This document shows, one piece after another, positions 21,311-33,600 of a stretch of DNA of 64,000 bases. Where the stretch lies: positions 23,133,292 through 23,197,291 of the forward strand of contig NC_088312.1 in the NCBI RefSeq assembly GCF_910592395.1, in the 5' to 3' direction. Source of the DNA: Lineus longissimus. Its lineage: Eukaryota; Nemertea; Pilidiophora; Heteronemertea; Lineidae. The notes under the pieces were generated by a model. The model saw nothing but the letters and a program-made list of their open reading frames with translations, was not told the origin of the DNA and searched no databases. The first letter of the stretch is position 1; each line of letters opens with the position of its first letter. Position numbers and translations under genes: made by a program.

Positions 21311-24300
21311 TTCTTTCCCTGCGGCCGGTCGGTTAGCCCACAGTTAGCTAAATATATTGTGTACTCACCAGGCGCCTGGCATTAGAGATAGGAGTTTGGA
21401 AGTAATAATTGTCTAGGAAGCCAAACCTGGATGACCCTTTCATTAGGGATGACACTATACTAAACAATACTTTACACCAATGTAAAAAATGGAAGCACCA
21501 TGCCTCTATAAAGTCTTTGATCCTTTGAATTGCTAGCGAATCGGAGGCATTGGTTGTCTTCCCAAACACTGCAAGGGTGTAGCTTATGGTTTGTTGTCGA
21601 ATCACTTTAAGCTAGTGAACAATTCGTTCTTTGGCAAGACATGAAGTGAAGATGAGGCATGCTTTAGGCCTTTATTGACATAATTTCTCATAGCTTTGGT
21701 TGTGCATATTGCATTTTTAACGTTATGAAGACAAATTTAGTGATGCACATAAAATTAATGATGATGATGGGAATAACATTGTGTTTCATTGAAATTTACG
21801 ATGAATTTGCTGATTGCAATGCCAGCCCCCTGGGCGTGTTGGTAGTTGTCCAGGCCTGTCAGCCGTGATTGTCAATAATGAACGAGTTTGAGCCTGTATT
21901 ACATTAACTCCGGTCTCATCAACCCACACTCACATCGAAAGGAGTTGTCATTCACTTCCGCTCACTTCGGATATTGTATTTTTTACAGATTTCTCTCGGC
22001 GTGTTGTAATGATGTTATTGTTGAGTCAGATTGCACTGGTTTTCCGGTAGCGGCAACGATCTCTACTCTGGATAATTAACTTTAGCTGGTTTGTTTTTAT
22101 TAAAGGAACAGAAATGACTCCTCGCAGGACCATGACTTCTTCTAACAGATACCGCGGAAAGAACTGCATTGGACCTGACACTACAACTAGAAAAATCTAA
22201 ACATTATTTTAATAGTCATCTCGGGCCCCACCATTGTAGTGTTGTTATATAACCACTGCCCATTACGGTTATTTGCCGGTGTAATGTTTTTGAGTGTTTC
22301 CCCTCATTGTTTGGGAACGCTCAAAAATAGATTGACGAGTTTTTCTGTGTATCCCCCCTGTTGAAAAGTCATGGTCTCTCTAGCTGCCTATTGTTTGGAA
22401 ACACTGACATATGGGGAACAACCACAGATGTTACGCCGGTGCTGGTTTAGGCCTATTGAACCTCATGGAAGCTGTTTCGTGGGGTCGATGTTATCAAGAT
22501 TTGCCCTGATAACCCTTTGATAAGACAGTATAGAACAATGGGAGTTAGGCCTAGGTTCGAGCGGACTTTGCTTAAAGACACATAAACGTGTATTGTGCTC
22601 GACGTGAATTCTTTAAACTGCGAGGTACGGGGCAAAGCTGCTCCTTCTCCTCCTTGGGTTTAACTGCTTCCTTCTCCACATATTCTGTTGCACTGTTCTA
22701 GAGTCAGTCGATACGCTCCCGCCAACTCATGATACGAAATATACAACTGGAGTACCACCGCATATACTTCACATACCATGTTAAAAATCAATGCTGGTTC
22801 CACACAGCTGTAGCACTTTACGTACACACACTTATGTTAGCATCATGCTAGCATTTGCAGTGAAAACAACGTACCAAACCCCAATGATGTTGATGGAAAA
22901 CTCATTAAAAATTACTATTATTACGTCCGCTATGCCCCAATACGTTTTGCAGCATGGGTTTATAATGAAAACGAAGGGGAATCCCAATAAAAGGTGCATT
23001 TCTGCGGGAATTTCTTGATGCAGATTCATCTGTGCATCCTTCTGTGGAAGGGACCTTTGGTAATTGCTTCAACCGAGGACATTGTGTCAGATATAATTGC
23101 AGTCGGCCAATGTTTTAAAAGTAAAGTATTTCTTGAGTACTGGCAAAGTATCTTGATACGCTATGTTAGGAAGCTATTCAAATAACGTGATTCACTCAAT
23201 TGATTAGCTAATCAACAACAGTATAATCGCAGTTTTCAAAGCCAGGGTCCTCATTCCCTGTGTTCTACACAATATCGATTGCTCATCAATGATTGACGAT
23301 CATCCTAATCTGATGTATCTTATCGGCGTTCTGTATTTCTTTTGCTGGAAAGTCTTTTACTCTAGCTGTCCATGGTATGAAAGCACTTATACTGACTTAA
23401 ATTTGGGTAACAACTAATTATGTTACACCGGTACGAGCACCAGTTGTCTAAAGCTTTGTCGTATAAACTGTATCATCTCTGGCAAATTGAATAAGTTTCA
23501 GTTGAACACTATATGATGGTATGAGTAAAGTGCAGACAGTAGGCGTAAAATCATAACAGTTTAGGAATGAATACATTAGATAACATTACACCTACTCGTA
23601 TTGTATTCATATCGCTCATGTCATTTCATAAAGAGGTAACGCTGCCGGGCCCATTACACCCCGGGGAGCTATTTCCCAACTTGATGAGGATAATATTCCG
23701 GTTGGTCTCTCAAAATGGCGAGCTAGACTTACCTCTAAAGGGCATGGATATAGGTGCACCTTAAAATATGTTTGTGATAAATTTTAAATGTCAAATTCGA
23801 AACCTCCACGCAATCAACTCTGACCATGAGGTACGCAAACACGCCTATAAAATCGATCATCTGTCTTTAAAAATATCAAGGTTTGCTGAGACTCGTGTGG
23901 TCATTCGTCTTTTTGTGATAATGATAGGTTTTGGATTGGAATCAATATATCTAGGAAAGATCCAGAAGGAACATGGGGGGGGGGGGCCTTGACATTTCGA
24001 AGGTGTATATAGTAATGTTGTAGACAGAAATCGCAAGACTGGGTAAACACTGTCCATCTACATCTATTTGGAAATGACATGGAGTTGTCATTACTAAATG
24101 GGCTTAAAATGGCACTTTAACGGCAGATCATGTTGTCATGGTACATCCTCGGGCTATAAATTTGGAAAAACCGAACGGAATAGTCCGTCGTATATGCATG
24201 CCGAGTAGGCTATGCTGCGTCCTAATGCAGATAGGGACGGGCCTGCTGGTCTACCACATGGAAACCGTTATGACCATAGGGCTATTGCATTTCACTGGCA

Positions 24301-24880
24301 ATGTAGTGATGATTATCTGTGCTACCGTATGTTAGTAGCGTTCGACCAGTAACAAAATGCCATTTCGGAACAACCTGAATATCATGATAGAAGGGCAATC
24401 ACCCTCCTGTCAGATAAAGTGCTACACGTAAACAATATTAAATGTACTTACACACTAAGAATAGACAGCTCCGTTACCTAGGCAACCGGTTGTGTACGAA
24501 CGCGTTTAGTTCCATTGGTATAAGTGATCCAGATGTTTGAATTAACACTCCCTATGAACGAGCAACAGGGGACATGTTTTGCACCCCTGGCCGCGAAACT
24601 CTCGCGGTGATGGGCGGCGGAGTGAGGCGAACAGTCTGAGCGACGAAGAACGGCACGCACTTTGACGGTGTGTCAATGCCTGACCCTTTCGCTACGCTTT
24701 TGTCCAGTATGGCAGTGCAATTCTCAAAGATCGATTGAAGGACGCTAGAAATAAAATGTCGGCTAGCTACATTAATAAATTATCATCCTTCAGAAGCATT
24801 ACAGCCGCACGCTGGGAAGCGCAAGTAAAATCGATAACGGTGTGAGAGACTCCTATTGCGTATATTGTAAACCCGTTTCG
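21311..24880. other. No gene recognised
   Basis: Includes a short poly-G run near 23976-23987. Open frames are all under about 75 codons without recognisable motifs. Confidence 0.4.
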
Positions 24881-24968
24881 CAGTGCGATCTGGTGGATGT
24901 CAGCGCTGAAAGTGTTTGACTGTGGATCGGCTGGTCACGGGTTCGACTCCCGGTGAATCTGCCGCACT
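24881..24968 (+). mobile_element. tRNA-like sequence with pairing ends
   Basis: The 5' end AGTGCG can pair with the 3' end CGCACT, and there is a canonical B box GGTTCGACTCC (24940-24950). The spacing from the T arm to the acceptor is too long for a normal tRNA. Probably a tRNA-derived SINE head or pseudogene. Confidence 0.4.
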
Positions 24969-25618
24969 TTTCTCTTTTTTTCTTCTTCCTTATCTTGTTA
25001 TCTCATCAACCATATACTGATGTCAACATTTTCATTAGTATCATTATCATACCCCGCATCCAAACTTATCAAACTGCAGCACATACTGATTCCGGGCGTT
25101 CGAGTACTACCGACGATGGATCGAATCGGCTGCTGGTATTTTCGAGGATACATTGGAATTAGGGTATACTGAGCTTCAGACCTTTTATGCTTCTTAATTC
25201 GTCATATCGAGAGGCGGAGGATATTGTAAACCACTGGTGCCTAGATGGTTAAAGGGGTACGCCGGTCGTTGACGTATATTTACTGTTTGGTCCAATTATA
25301 TCTAGTTCCTACTTCTAACGCCAATCAACTCCAATAGTCAGTAGTCAAACGCTCGAGCGCTATCTGTATACAATTGGTTCGTGTATAAGTTTTCCCGACC
25401 GCTGCAAGTTAGTTCAGTCCGACTTTGTGTTTTAAGGATGCGGGTTACATTGTTGCCCGATGACCATCCACCTCCCTCTGTACACAAGCTCGGTCAATAG
25501 TGTCGAATGTTGGCCTGTGCTTTAGGACGCCTGATGACCAATTAATTAGATGTTCGAGTGACCCTGCTCGTAGGGTCGGAGAAACGAACAGCGAACATTG
25601 ACCCCGGATTTCCTCAGG

Positions 25619-25705
25619 ATGGCTTTAGATGTAGACAAACTTGTTACTGATGGGAGTAATGCTGACAAAATCGGAGTGATTTATAAGCGTCTCGCCAGTT
25701 TATTT
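25619..25705 (+). CDS. Candidate first coding exon of an unidentified gene
   Basis: ATG in a strong initiation context (AGGATGG) opens 29 codons (MALDVDKLVTDGSNADKIGV, then IYKRLASLF). It ends exactly at a consensus donor GTAAGTATAG in phase 0. The composition is protein-like: charged, with an amphipathic end. The next plus-strand acceptors are those of the 161-bp array. Joining in phase 0 to the copies at 27172 or 27864 keeps the frame open, whereas most other copies give a stop after about 8 codons. No family recognised. This is a hypothesis from splice signals only. Confidence 0.35.
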
Positions 25706-26033
25706 GTAAGTATAGATTAAACCAGTTAGGTTGCGGAAAATACTCGCCACATTTATCCGAGGACTGCTATGTTTCTGAATCGAGAAAGTCCTAATCCTAG
25801 TCAGCAGTGAAGGACATGGCAGATTCATCTTGACCACAAAAGCTTTTGCATCTCCCAAGATCCGGTTATGGACCATGGGAAGGTTCAGGGAGTTGCAACT
25901 CCCTGAAAAGGGCGAGAAGGCGGCCAGTGCACGATTCTGCTGACACGGCCTGGTCCAGCTGGACTTATGCTAATTGCTTTGATACCATCAAAAAATAATC
26001 GTCGCCCAAAAAGGCAAAAAAGCATTATAAAAG

Positions 26034-26112
26034 TTGCACTTGGTAGGATTCGAACCCACTACACAGGTCATGCCAGTCTGACGCTCTATGCTCTGAGCTA
26101 ACGCGCCACAAC
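26034..26112 (-). mobile_element. tRNA-derived SINE-like copy
   Basis: On the minus strand: A box region GCGTTAGCTCAGAGC and B box GGTTCGAATCC (plus-strand 26046-26056), with GACTGGCATGACCTG between as an anticodon-like arm. Acceptor pairing is imperfect, so a functional tRNA is unlikely. Confidence 0.5.
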
Positions 26113-26687
26113 TGCTGAAAGTTGTTCGACCACTTTGTAGAGTTTGATTTGCCCTTTCTTCGACGATTTGCGCATGTCCCTGCCATGATTAGCCCCTTTG
26201 CGCATGACCATGTCACGATCAGCCCATTTGCGCATGTCTTTGGAATGGCACTGTGATGGCGAGGGCATTTTCAAATTGCGTGGTGAACAAACACTCCCGA
26301 TTTCTCATGTTAGACCGTGTTGACGTTGTCAAAAAGCGTGATCAAATGTAAGTACGATGTTCTTTGTTACTGTTTATTAGGCGTATTTAGTCACTGTTGA
26401 TTTTTCAGGCCGAAATATTATGTTCTAAAGGTACTGCGGTGTATACCAATCAATACACTGCATGCATGCCTCGTGTTGTGGGTTCGAACCAAATAAGCGG
26501 AGATGTGCCGAAGGCTTCCATCTTTGACCTTGCACCTCCACCGCATATTAATATTGTTATTGTTATGTTTTAGGTCACGTACCCGTAACAAACGTCTAAG
26601 CCATATTTCAGTTGAATAAAGACAATCCGCCGCACTCATAACTTTTTCCCAGAGGCTTAGTTAATGATTAACGCTTTCCATCCAAAT

Positions 26688-26775
26688 ACAGTGGAACCTC
26701 TGTTAGCGAACACCTCTCTATTAAGGACAACCTCTCCATTAAGGACACAAGTTTTGGTCCCAAAATTAGTCGTTT
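26688..26775 (+). mobile_element. Possible pogo/Tc1-like terminal repeat
   Basis: Starts at a TA with CAGTGGAACCTCTGTTAGCG, followed by repeats of TATTAAGGACA. This resembles the ends of pogo/Tigger-type elements. No matching opposite end was seen, so at most a fragment. Confidence 0.3.
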
Positions 26776-27171
26776 CCATTCAATTTGACCTCGTGAATCA
26801 TTTCGACCTACTTTGAGATGTAAGAGGCCCCTATTGGCGGCTTTGTGTAACTATATCTTGCCTGCCTAGCTGCTGCCTATATTCTCCCTTTAATATCAAC
26901 ACCAGTGACTAGTGATGTTTCCTAAACACCAGACCGATTTAATTGTGGTTTGCACAGGGTTGTCATCAATCTTGTTGTCCATATGAAATTGTATTCTTCT
27001 GTCTTTGCAGACAGCTCTACTGCAAGAGCAGGCCTAGATTTTTGGTATCGGGAGGTTCTTCAACCGAAGGAGGGTCAAATTTGGAGGCAAGCTACAAGGT
27101 TAGAATAGATATTAGTTTGTAAAGTGAAAAAGTTTGAAAGTTTGTGAAATTGTATCCTTCTATCTTTGCAG

Positions 27172-27259
27172 AAAGTTCTACTGGAAGAGCAGGCCCAGAT
27201 ATCTGGTATCGGGAGGTTCTTCAACCGGAGGAGGGTCAAGTTTGGAGGCAAGCTACAAG
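27172..27259 (+). other. Open-frame exon-like copy with GTAAGA donor
   Basis: Reads KVLLEEQAQISGIGRFFNRR followed by RVKFGGKLQ and one extra nucleotide, between AG and GTAAGAATAG. It is one of two units in the array without the internal TAG, and its donor is better than the GTTAGA of most copies. Candidate second exon after 25619-25705. No family recognised. Confidence 0.35.
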
Positions 27260-27547
27260 GTAAGAATAGATATTAGTTTGTAAAGTGAAAAAGTTTGAAA
27301 GTTTGTGAAATTGTATCCTTCTATCTTTGCAGAAAGTTCTACTGGAAGAGCAGGCCTAGTGCAGGCAAAGATTTCTGGTATCGGGAGGTTCTTCAACCGA
27401 AGGAGGGTCTATTTTGGAGGCAAGCTACAAGGTTAGAATAGATATTAGTTTGTAAAGTGAAAAAGTTTGACAGTTGATGAGATTGTTTTCTTTTATCTTT
27501 GCAGACAGTTCAACTGGAAGTGCAGGCCTAGATATCAGGTATCGGGA

Positions 27548-27700
27548 GGTTTTTCTTTAGAATCCTATTTTTAAATCCCACTTGCACGTTTTCTTTAGTA
27601 ATGACTTTTATTTTATCCTGTATTGATGTTTTAATGTTTTATTATAAATTGTAAAGCGCTTAGAAGTTTTAACAACGTTAAGCGCTATACAATTTTTTTG

Positions 27701-27737
<37 letters not shown>

Positions 27738-27745
27738 TAATAATT
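27548..27745 (+). mobile_element. 3' tail of an L2-like LINE inside the array, copy 1
   Basis: TTGTAAAGCGCTTAGA, then AACGTTAAGCGCTATACAA, ending in an (AAT)n run. This matches the conserved 3' hairpin and short tandem tail of L2-type elements. It interrupts a 161-bp unit and is followed by part of a 286-bp-type unit. Confidence 0.6.
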
Positions 27746-27863
27746 AATAATCAATAATGAGAGGTTGCAAGTCTCGGTATTGTCGCTGCCCTCGGGATGA
27801 TAATGAACGACCCTCCCAACCAACCTGAGAAGTTTATGAAATTGTACCCTTCTATCTTTGCAG

Positions 27864-27951
27864 AAAGTTCTACTGGAAGTGCAGGCCCAGATATCTGGTA
27901 TCGGGAGGTTCTTCAACCGGAGGAGGGTCAAGTTTGGAGGCAAGCTACAAG
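27864..27951 (+). other. Second open-frame exon-like copy
   Basis: Same 88-nt body as 27172-27259, differing by Glu to Val at codon 6, also with CAG in place of TAG. The donor is the weaker GTTAGA. It follows directly after a LINE-tail and 286-bp-type fragment. Confidence 0.3.
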
Positions 27952-30496
27952 GTTAGAATAGCCATTAGTTTGTAAAGTGAAAAAGTTTGAAAGTTAATGA
28001 GATTGTATCCTTCTATCTTTGCAGAAAGTTCTACTGGAAGAGCAGGCCTAGATTTTTGGTATCCGGAGGTTCTTCAACCGAAGGAGGGTCAAATTTGGAG
28101 GCAAGCTACAAGGTTAGAATAGATATTAGTTTGTAAAGTTTGAAAGTTTGAAAGTTTGTGAAATTGTATCCTTCTGTCTTTGCAGACAGTTCTACTGGAA
28201 GAGCAGGCCTAGATTTTTGGTATCGGGAGGTTCTTCAACCGAAGGAGGGTCTAGTTTGGAGGCAAGCTACAAGATTAGAATAGACATTAGTTTGTAAAGT
28301 GAAAAAGTTTGAAAGTTAATGAGATTGTATCCTTCTATCTTTGCAGAAAGTTCTACTGGAAGAGCAGGCCTAGATTTTTGGTATCGGGAGGTTCTTCAAC
28401 CGAAGGAGGGTCTAGTTTGGAGGCAAGCTACAAGGTTAGAATAGACATTAGTTTGTAAAGTGAAAAAGTTTGAAAGTTTATGAAATTGTACCCTTCTATC
28501 TTTGCAGACAGTTCTACTGGAAGAGCAGGCCTAGATATCTGGTATCAGTAGGTTCTTCAACCGGAGGAGGGTCTAGTTTGGAGGCAAGCCACAAGGTTAG
28601 AATAGATATTAGTTTGTTAAGTGAAAAAGTTTGAAAGTTAATGAAATTGTATCCTTCTATCTTTGCAGAAAGTTCTACTGGAAGTGCAGGCCTAGATATC
28701 TGGTATCGGGAGGTTCTTCAACCGGAGGAGGGTCAAGTTTGGAGGCAAGCTACAAGGTAAGAATATATATTAGTTTGTAAAGTGAAAAAGTTTGAAAGTT
28801 TGTGAAATTGTATCCTTCTATCTATGCAGACAGTTCAACTGGAAGTGCAGGCCTAGATATCTGGTACGTATCGGGAGGTTCTTCAACTGAAGGAGGGTCT
28901 AGTTTGGAGGCAAGCTACAAGGTTAGAATAGATATTAGTTTGTAAAGTGAAAAAGTTTGAAAGTTTGTGAAATTGTATCCTTCTATCTTTGCAGACAGTT
29001 CAACTGGAAGTGCAGGCCTAGATATCTGGTATCAGGAGGTTCTTCAACCGGAGGAGGGTCTAGTTTGGAGGCAAGCTACAAGGTTAGAATAGATATTAGT
29101 CTGTAAAGTGAAAAAGTTTGAAAGTTTATGAAATTGTACCCTTCTATCTTCGCAGATATTTCCACTGGAAGAGCAGGCCTAGATATCTGGTATCGGGAGG
29201 TTCTTCAACCGGAGGAGGGTGGAGTTTGGAGGCAAGCACAAGGTTAGAATAGATATTAGTTTGTAAAGTGAAAAAGTTTGAAAGTTTGTGAAATTGTATC
29301 CTTCTATCTTTGCAGGCAGTTCAACTGGAAGTGCAGGCCTAGTGCAGGCAAAGATTTCTGGTATTGGGAGGTTCTTCAAACGGAGGAGGGTCTAGTTTGG
29401 AGGCAAGCCACAAGGTTAGAATAGATATTAGTTTGTAAAGTGAAAAAGTTTGAAAGTTTATGAAATTGTACCCTTCTATCTTTGCAGAAAGTTCTACTGG
29501 AAGAGCAGGCCTAGATATCTGGTATCGGGAGGTTCTTCAACCGGAGGAGGGTGGAGTTTGGAGGCAAAGGTTAGAATAGATATTAGTTTGTAAAGTGAAA
29601 AAGTTTGAAAGTTTATGAAATTGTACCCTTCTATCTTTGCAGAAAGTTCTACTGGAAGAGCAGGCCTAGATATCTGGTATCGGGAGGTTCTTCAACCGGA
29701 GGAGGGTGGAGTTTGGAGGCAAAGGTTAGAATAGATATTAGTTTGTAAAGTGAAAAAGTTTGAAAGTTTGTGAAATTGTATCCTTCTATCTTTGCAGGCA
29801 GTTCAACTGGAAGTGCAGGCCTAGATATCTGGTATCGGGAGGTTCTTCAACCGGAGGAGGGTGGAGTTTGGAGGCAAGCCACAAGGTTAGAATAGATATT
29901 AGTTTGTAAAGTGAAAAAGTTTGAAAGTTTGTGAAATTGTATCCTTCTATCTTTGCAGGCAGTTCAACTGGAAGTGCAGGCCTAGATATCTGGTATCGGG
30001 AGGTTCTTCAACCGGAGGAGGGTGGAGTTTGGAGGCAAGCCACAAGGTTAGAATAGATATTAGTTTGTAAAGTGAAAAAGTTTGAAAGTTTGTGAAATTG
30101 TATCCTTCTATATCTTTGCAGGCAGTTCAACTGGAAGTGCAGGCCTAGTGCAGGCAAAGAGATCTGGTATCGGGAGGTTCTTCAAACGGAGGAGGGTCTA
30201 GTTTGGAGGCAAGCTACAAGGTTAGAATAGATATTAGTTTGTAAAGTGAAAAAGTTTGAAAGTTTATGAAATTGTACCCTTCTATCTTTGCAGAAAGTTC
30301 TACTGGAAGAGCAGGCCTAGATATCTGGTATCAGGAGGTTCTTCAACCGAAGGAGGGTCTATTTTGGAGGCAAGCTACAAGGTTAGAATAGATATTAGTT
30401 TGTAAAGTGAAAAAGTTTGACAGTTGATGAGATTGTTTTCTTTTATCTTTGCAGACAGTTCAACTGGAAGTGCAGGCCTAGATATCAGGTATCGGG

Positions 30497-30690
30497 AGGT
30501 TTTTCTTTAGAATCCTATTTTTAAATCCCACTTGCACGTTTTCTTTAGTAATGACTTTTATTTTATCCGGTATTGATGTTTTAATGTTTTATTATAAATT
30601 GTAAAGCGCTTAGATGTTTTAACAACGTTAAGCGCTATACAAATTTTTTGATAATAATAATAATAATAATAACAATAATAATTAACAATC
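30497..30690 (+). mobile_element. 3' tail of an L2-like LINE, copy 2
   Basis: Nearly identical to 27548-27745, including its junction with the 161-bp unit upstream and the 286-bp-type sequence downstream. It was therefore copied as part of a larger segment rather than inserted independently. Confidence 0.6.
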
Positions 30691-33600
30691 AATAATGAGA
30701 GATTGCAATGAACGACCCTCCCAACCAACCTGAGGGAGAGCCTCAAGGTTAGACCTGATCCTTGACTCAGCTTGGCCACAAAAAGGCGCAGATAGTCTGC
30801 TGTTTTAATGTCATAGATTTTTCGGCAAGATTTCATACATCTTGCTCGGATTGGAGATTTTTCTGCAAGGTTTAAGACATCTTGTTAAGGATTGATTGAA
30901 ATGCCTCATTCTGATTCCATATTTTGAAGGTTCAACTAGTCTTTTAGGTGACAAGTTGCAAGTCTTGGTATTGTTGCTGCCTTTGGGATGACGAAGAACG
31001 ACCCTCCCAACCAACCTGAGGGAGACTCTCAAGGTTAGACCTGATCCTTGACTCAGCTTGGCAACAAAATGGCGCAGATAGTCTGCTATTTTAATGCCAT
31101 AGATTTTTCGGCAAGATTTAATACATCTTGCTCGGATTGGAGATTTTTCTGCAAGGTTTAAGACATCTTGCTAAGGATTGATTGAAATGCCTCATTCTGA
31201 TTCCATATTTTATAGGTTCAACTAGTCTTTTAGGTGAGAGGTTGCAAGTCTCGGTATCATCACTGCCTTTGGGATGATGAAGAACAACCCTCGCAACCAA
31301 CCTGAGGGAGAGCCTCAAGGTAAGACCTGATCCTTGACTCAGCTTGGCCACAAAATGGCGCAGATAGTCTGCTATTTCAATGCCATAGATTTTTTGGCAA
31401 GACTTAATACATCTTGCTCGGATTGGAGATTTTTTAGCAAGGTTTAAGACATCTTGGTAAGGATTGATTGAAATGCCTCATTCTGATTCCATATTTTACA
31501 GGTTCAACTAGTCTTTTAGGTGAGAGGTTGCAAGTCTCGGTATTGTCGCTGCCTTTGGGATGACGAAGAACGACCCTCCCAACCAACCTGAGGGAGAGTC
31601 TCAAGGTTAGACCTGATCCTTGACTCAGCTTGGCCACAAAATTGCGCAGACAGTCTGCTATTTTAATGTCATAGATTTTCGGCAAGATTTAATACATCTT
31701 GCTCGGATTGGAGATTTCTTAGCAAGGTTTAAGACATCTTGCTAAGGATTGATTGAAATGCCTCATTCTGATTCCATATCTTATAGGTTCAACTAGTCTT
31801 TTAGGTGAGAGGTTGCAAGTCTCGGTATTGTCGCTGCCTTTGGGATGACAAAGAACGACCCTCCCAACCAACCTGAGGGAGAGTCTCAAGGTTAGACCTG
31901 ATCCTTGACTCAGCTTGGCCACAAAATGGCGCAGACAGTCTGCTATTTTAATGCCATAGATTTTTCTGCAAGATTTAATACATCTTGCTCGGATTGGAGA
32001 TTTCTCTGCAAGGTTTAAGACACCTTGCTAAGGATTGATTGAAATGCCTCATTCTGATTCCATATTTTATAGGTTCAACTAGTCTTTTAGGTGAGAGATT
32101 GCAAGTCTCGGTATCATCACTGCCTTTGGGATGATGAAGAACAACCCTCGCAACCAATCTGAGGGAGAGCCTCAAGGTTAGACCTGATCCTTGACTCAGC
32201 TTGGCCACAAAATGGCACAGATAGTCTGCTATTTCAATGCCATAGATTTTTTGGCAAGATTTAATATATCTTGCTCGGATTGGAGATTTTTCTGCAAGGT
32301 TTAAGACATCTTGCTAAGGATTGATTGAAATGCCTCATTCTGATTCCATATTATGAAGGTTCAACTTGTCATTTAGGTGAGAAGTTGCAAGTCTCGGTAT
32401 TGTCGCTGCCTTTGGGATGACAATGAACGACCCTCCCAACCAACCTGAGGGAGAGTCTCAAGGTTAGACCTGATCCTTGACTCAGCTTGGCCACAAAATG
32501 GCGCAGACAGTCTGCTATTTTAATGCCATAGATTTTTCTGCAAGATTTAATACATCTTGCTCGGATTGGAGATTTCTTAGCAAGGTTTAAGACATCTTGC
32601 TAAGGATTGATTGAAATGCCTCATTCTGATTCCATATTTTGAAGGTTCAACTAGTCTTTTAGGTGAGAAGTTGCAAGTCTCGGTATCATCAATGCCTTTG
32701 GGATGACAATGAACGACCCTCCCAACCAACTTGAGGGAGAGTCTCAAGGTTAGACCTGATCCTTGACTCAGCTTGGCCACAAAATGGCGCAGACAGTCTG
32801 CTATTTTAATGCCATAGATTTTTCGGCAAGACTTAATACATCTTGCTCGGATTGGAGATTTCTTAGCAAGGTTTAAGACATCTTGCTAAGGATTGATTGA
32901 AATGCCTCATTCTGATTCCATATCTTATAGGTTCAACTAGTCTTTTAGGTGAGAGGTTGCAAGTCTCGGTATCATCACTGCCTTTGGGATGACAATGAAC
33001 GACCCTCTGAACCAACCTGAGGGAGAGTCTCAAGGTTAGACCTGATCCTTGACTCAGCTTGGCCACAAAAAGGCACAGATAGTCTGTTATTTTAATGCCA
33101 TAGATTTTTCGGCAAAATTTAATACATCTTGCTCGGATTGGAGATTTTTCTGCAAGGTTTAAGACATCTTGCTAAGGATTGATTGAAATGCCTCATTCTG
33201 ATTCCATATTTTGAAGGTTCAACTAGTCTTTTAGGTGAGAAGTTGCAAGTCTCGGTATTGGTGCTGCCTTTGGGATGACGAAGAACAACCCTCGCAACCA
33301 ACCTGAGGGAGAGCCTTAAGGTTAGACCTGATCCTTGACTCAGCTTGGCAAGAAAATAGCGCAGACAGTCTGCTATTTCAATGCCATAGATTTTTGGCAA
33401 GATTTAATACATCTTGCTCGGATTGGAGATTTTTCTGCAAGGTTTAAGACATCTTGCTAAGGATTGATTGAAATGCCTCATTCTGATTCCATATTTTATA
33501 GGTTCAACTAGTCTTTTAGGTGAGAAGTAGCAAGTCTCGGTATCATCAATGCCTTTGGGATGATGAAGAACGACCCTCCCAACCAACCTGAGGGAGAGTC

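Larger units (their letters stand above)
26995..30530 (+). repeat. 161-bp tandem array with exon-like units, about 21 copies
   Basis: The period, measured between successive TCTTTGCAG sites (27010, 27171, 27332, then 27863, 28024, 28185, 28346, 28507, 28668), is 161 bp. Each unit holds a polypyrimidine tract and acceptor (CCTTCTATCTTTGCAG), an 88-nt body (AAAGTTCTACTGGAAGAGCA to AAGCTACAAG) and a donor-like GTTAGA or GTAAGA. Read in the phase starting AAA GTT, most copies hit TAG at codon 9. The copies at 27172 and 27864 have CAG instead and stay open. Several copies carry an extra 11 nt after GCCTAG. Confidence 0.9.

Noticed and set aside
27608-29379. Minus-strand frames containing LTLLRLKNLPIPDI
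   Set aside because: Antisense of the exon-like 88-nt body of the 161-bp units; recurs with the repeat.
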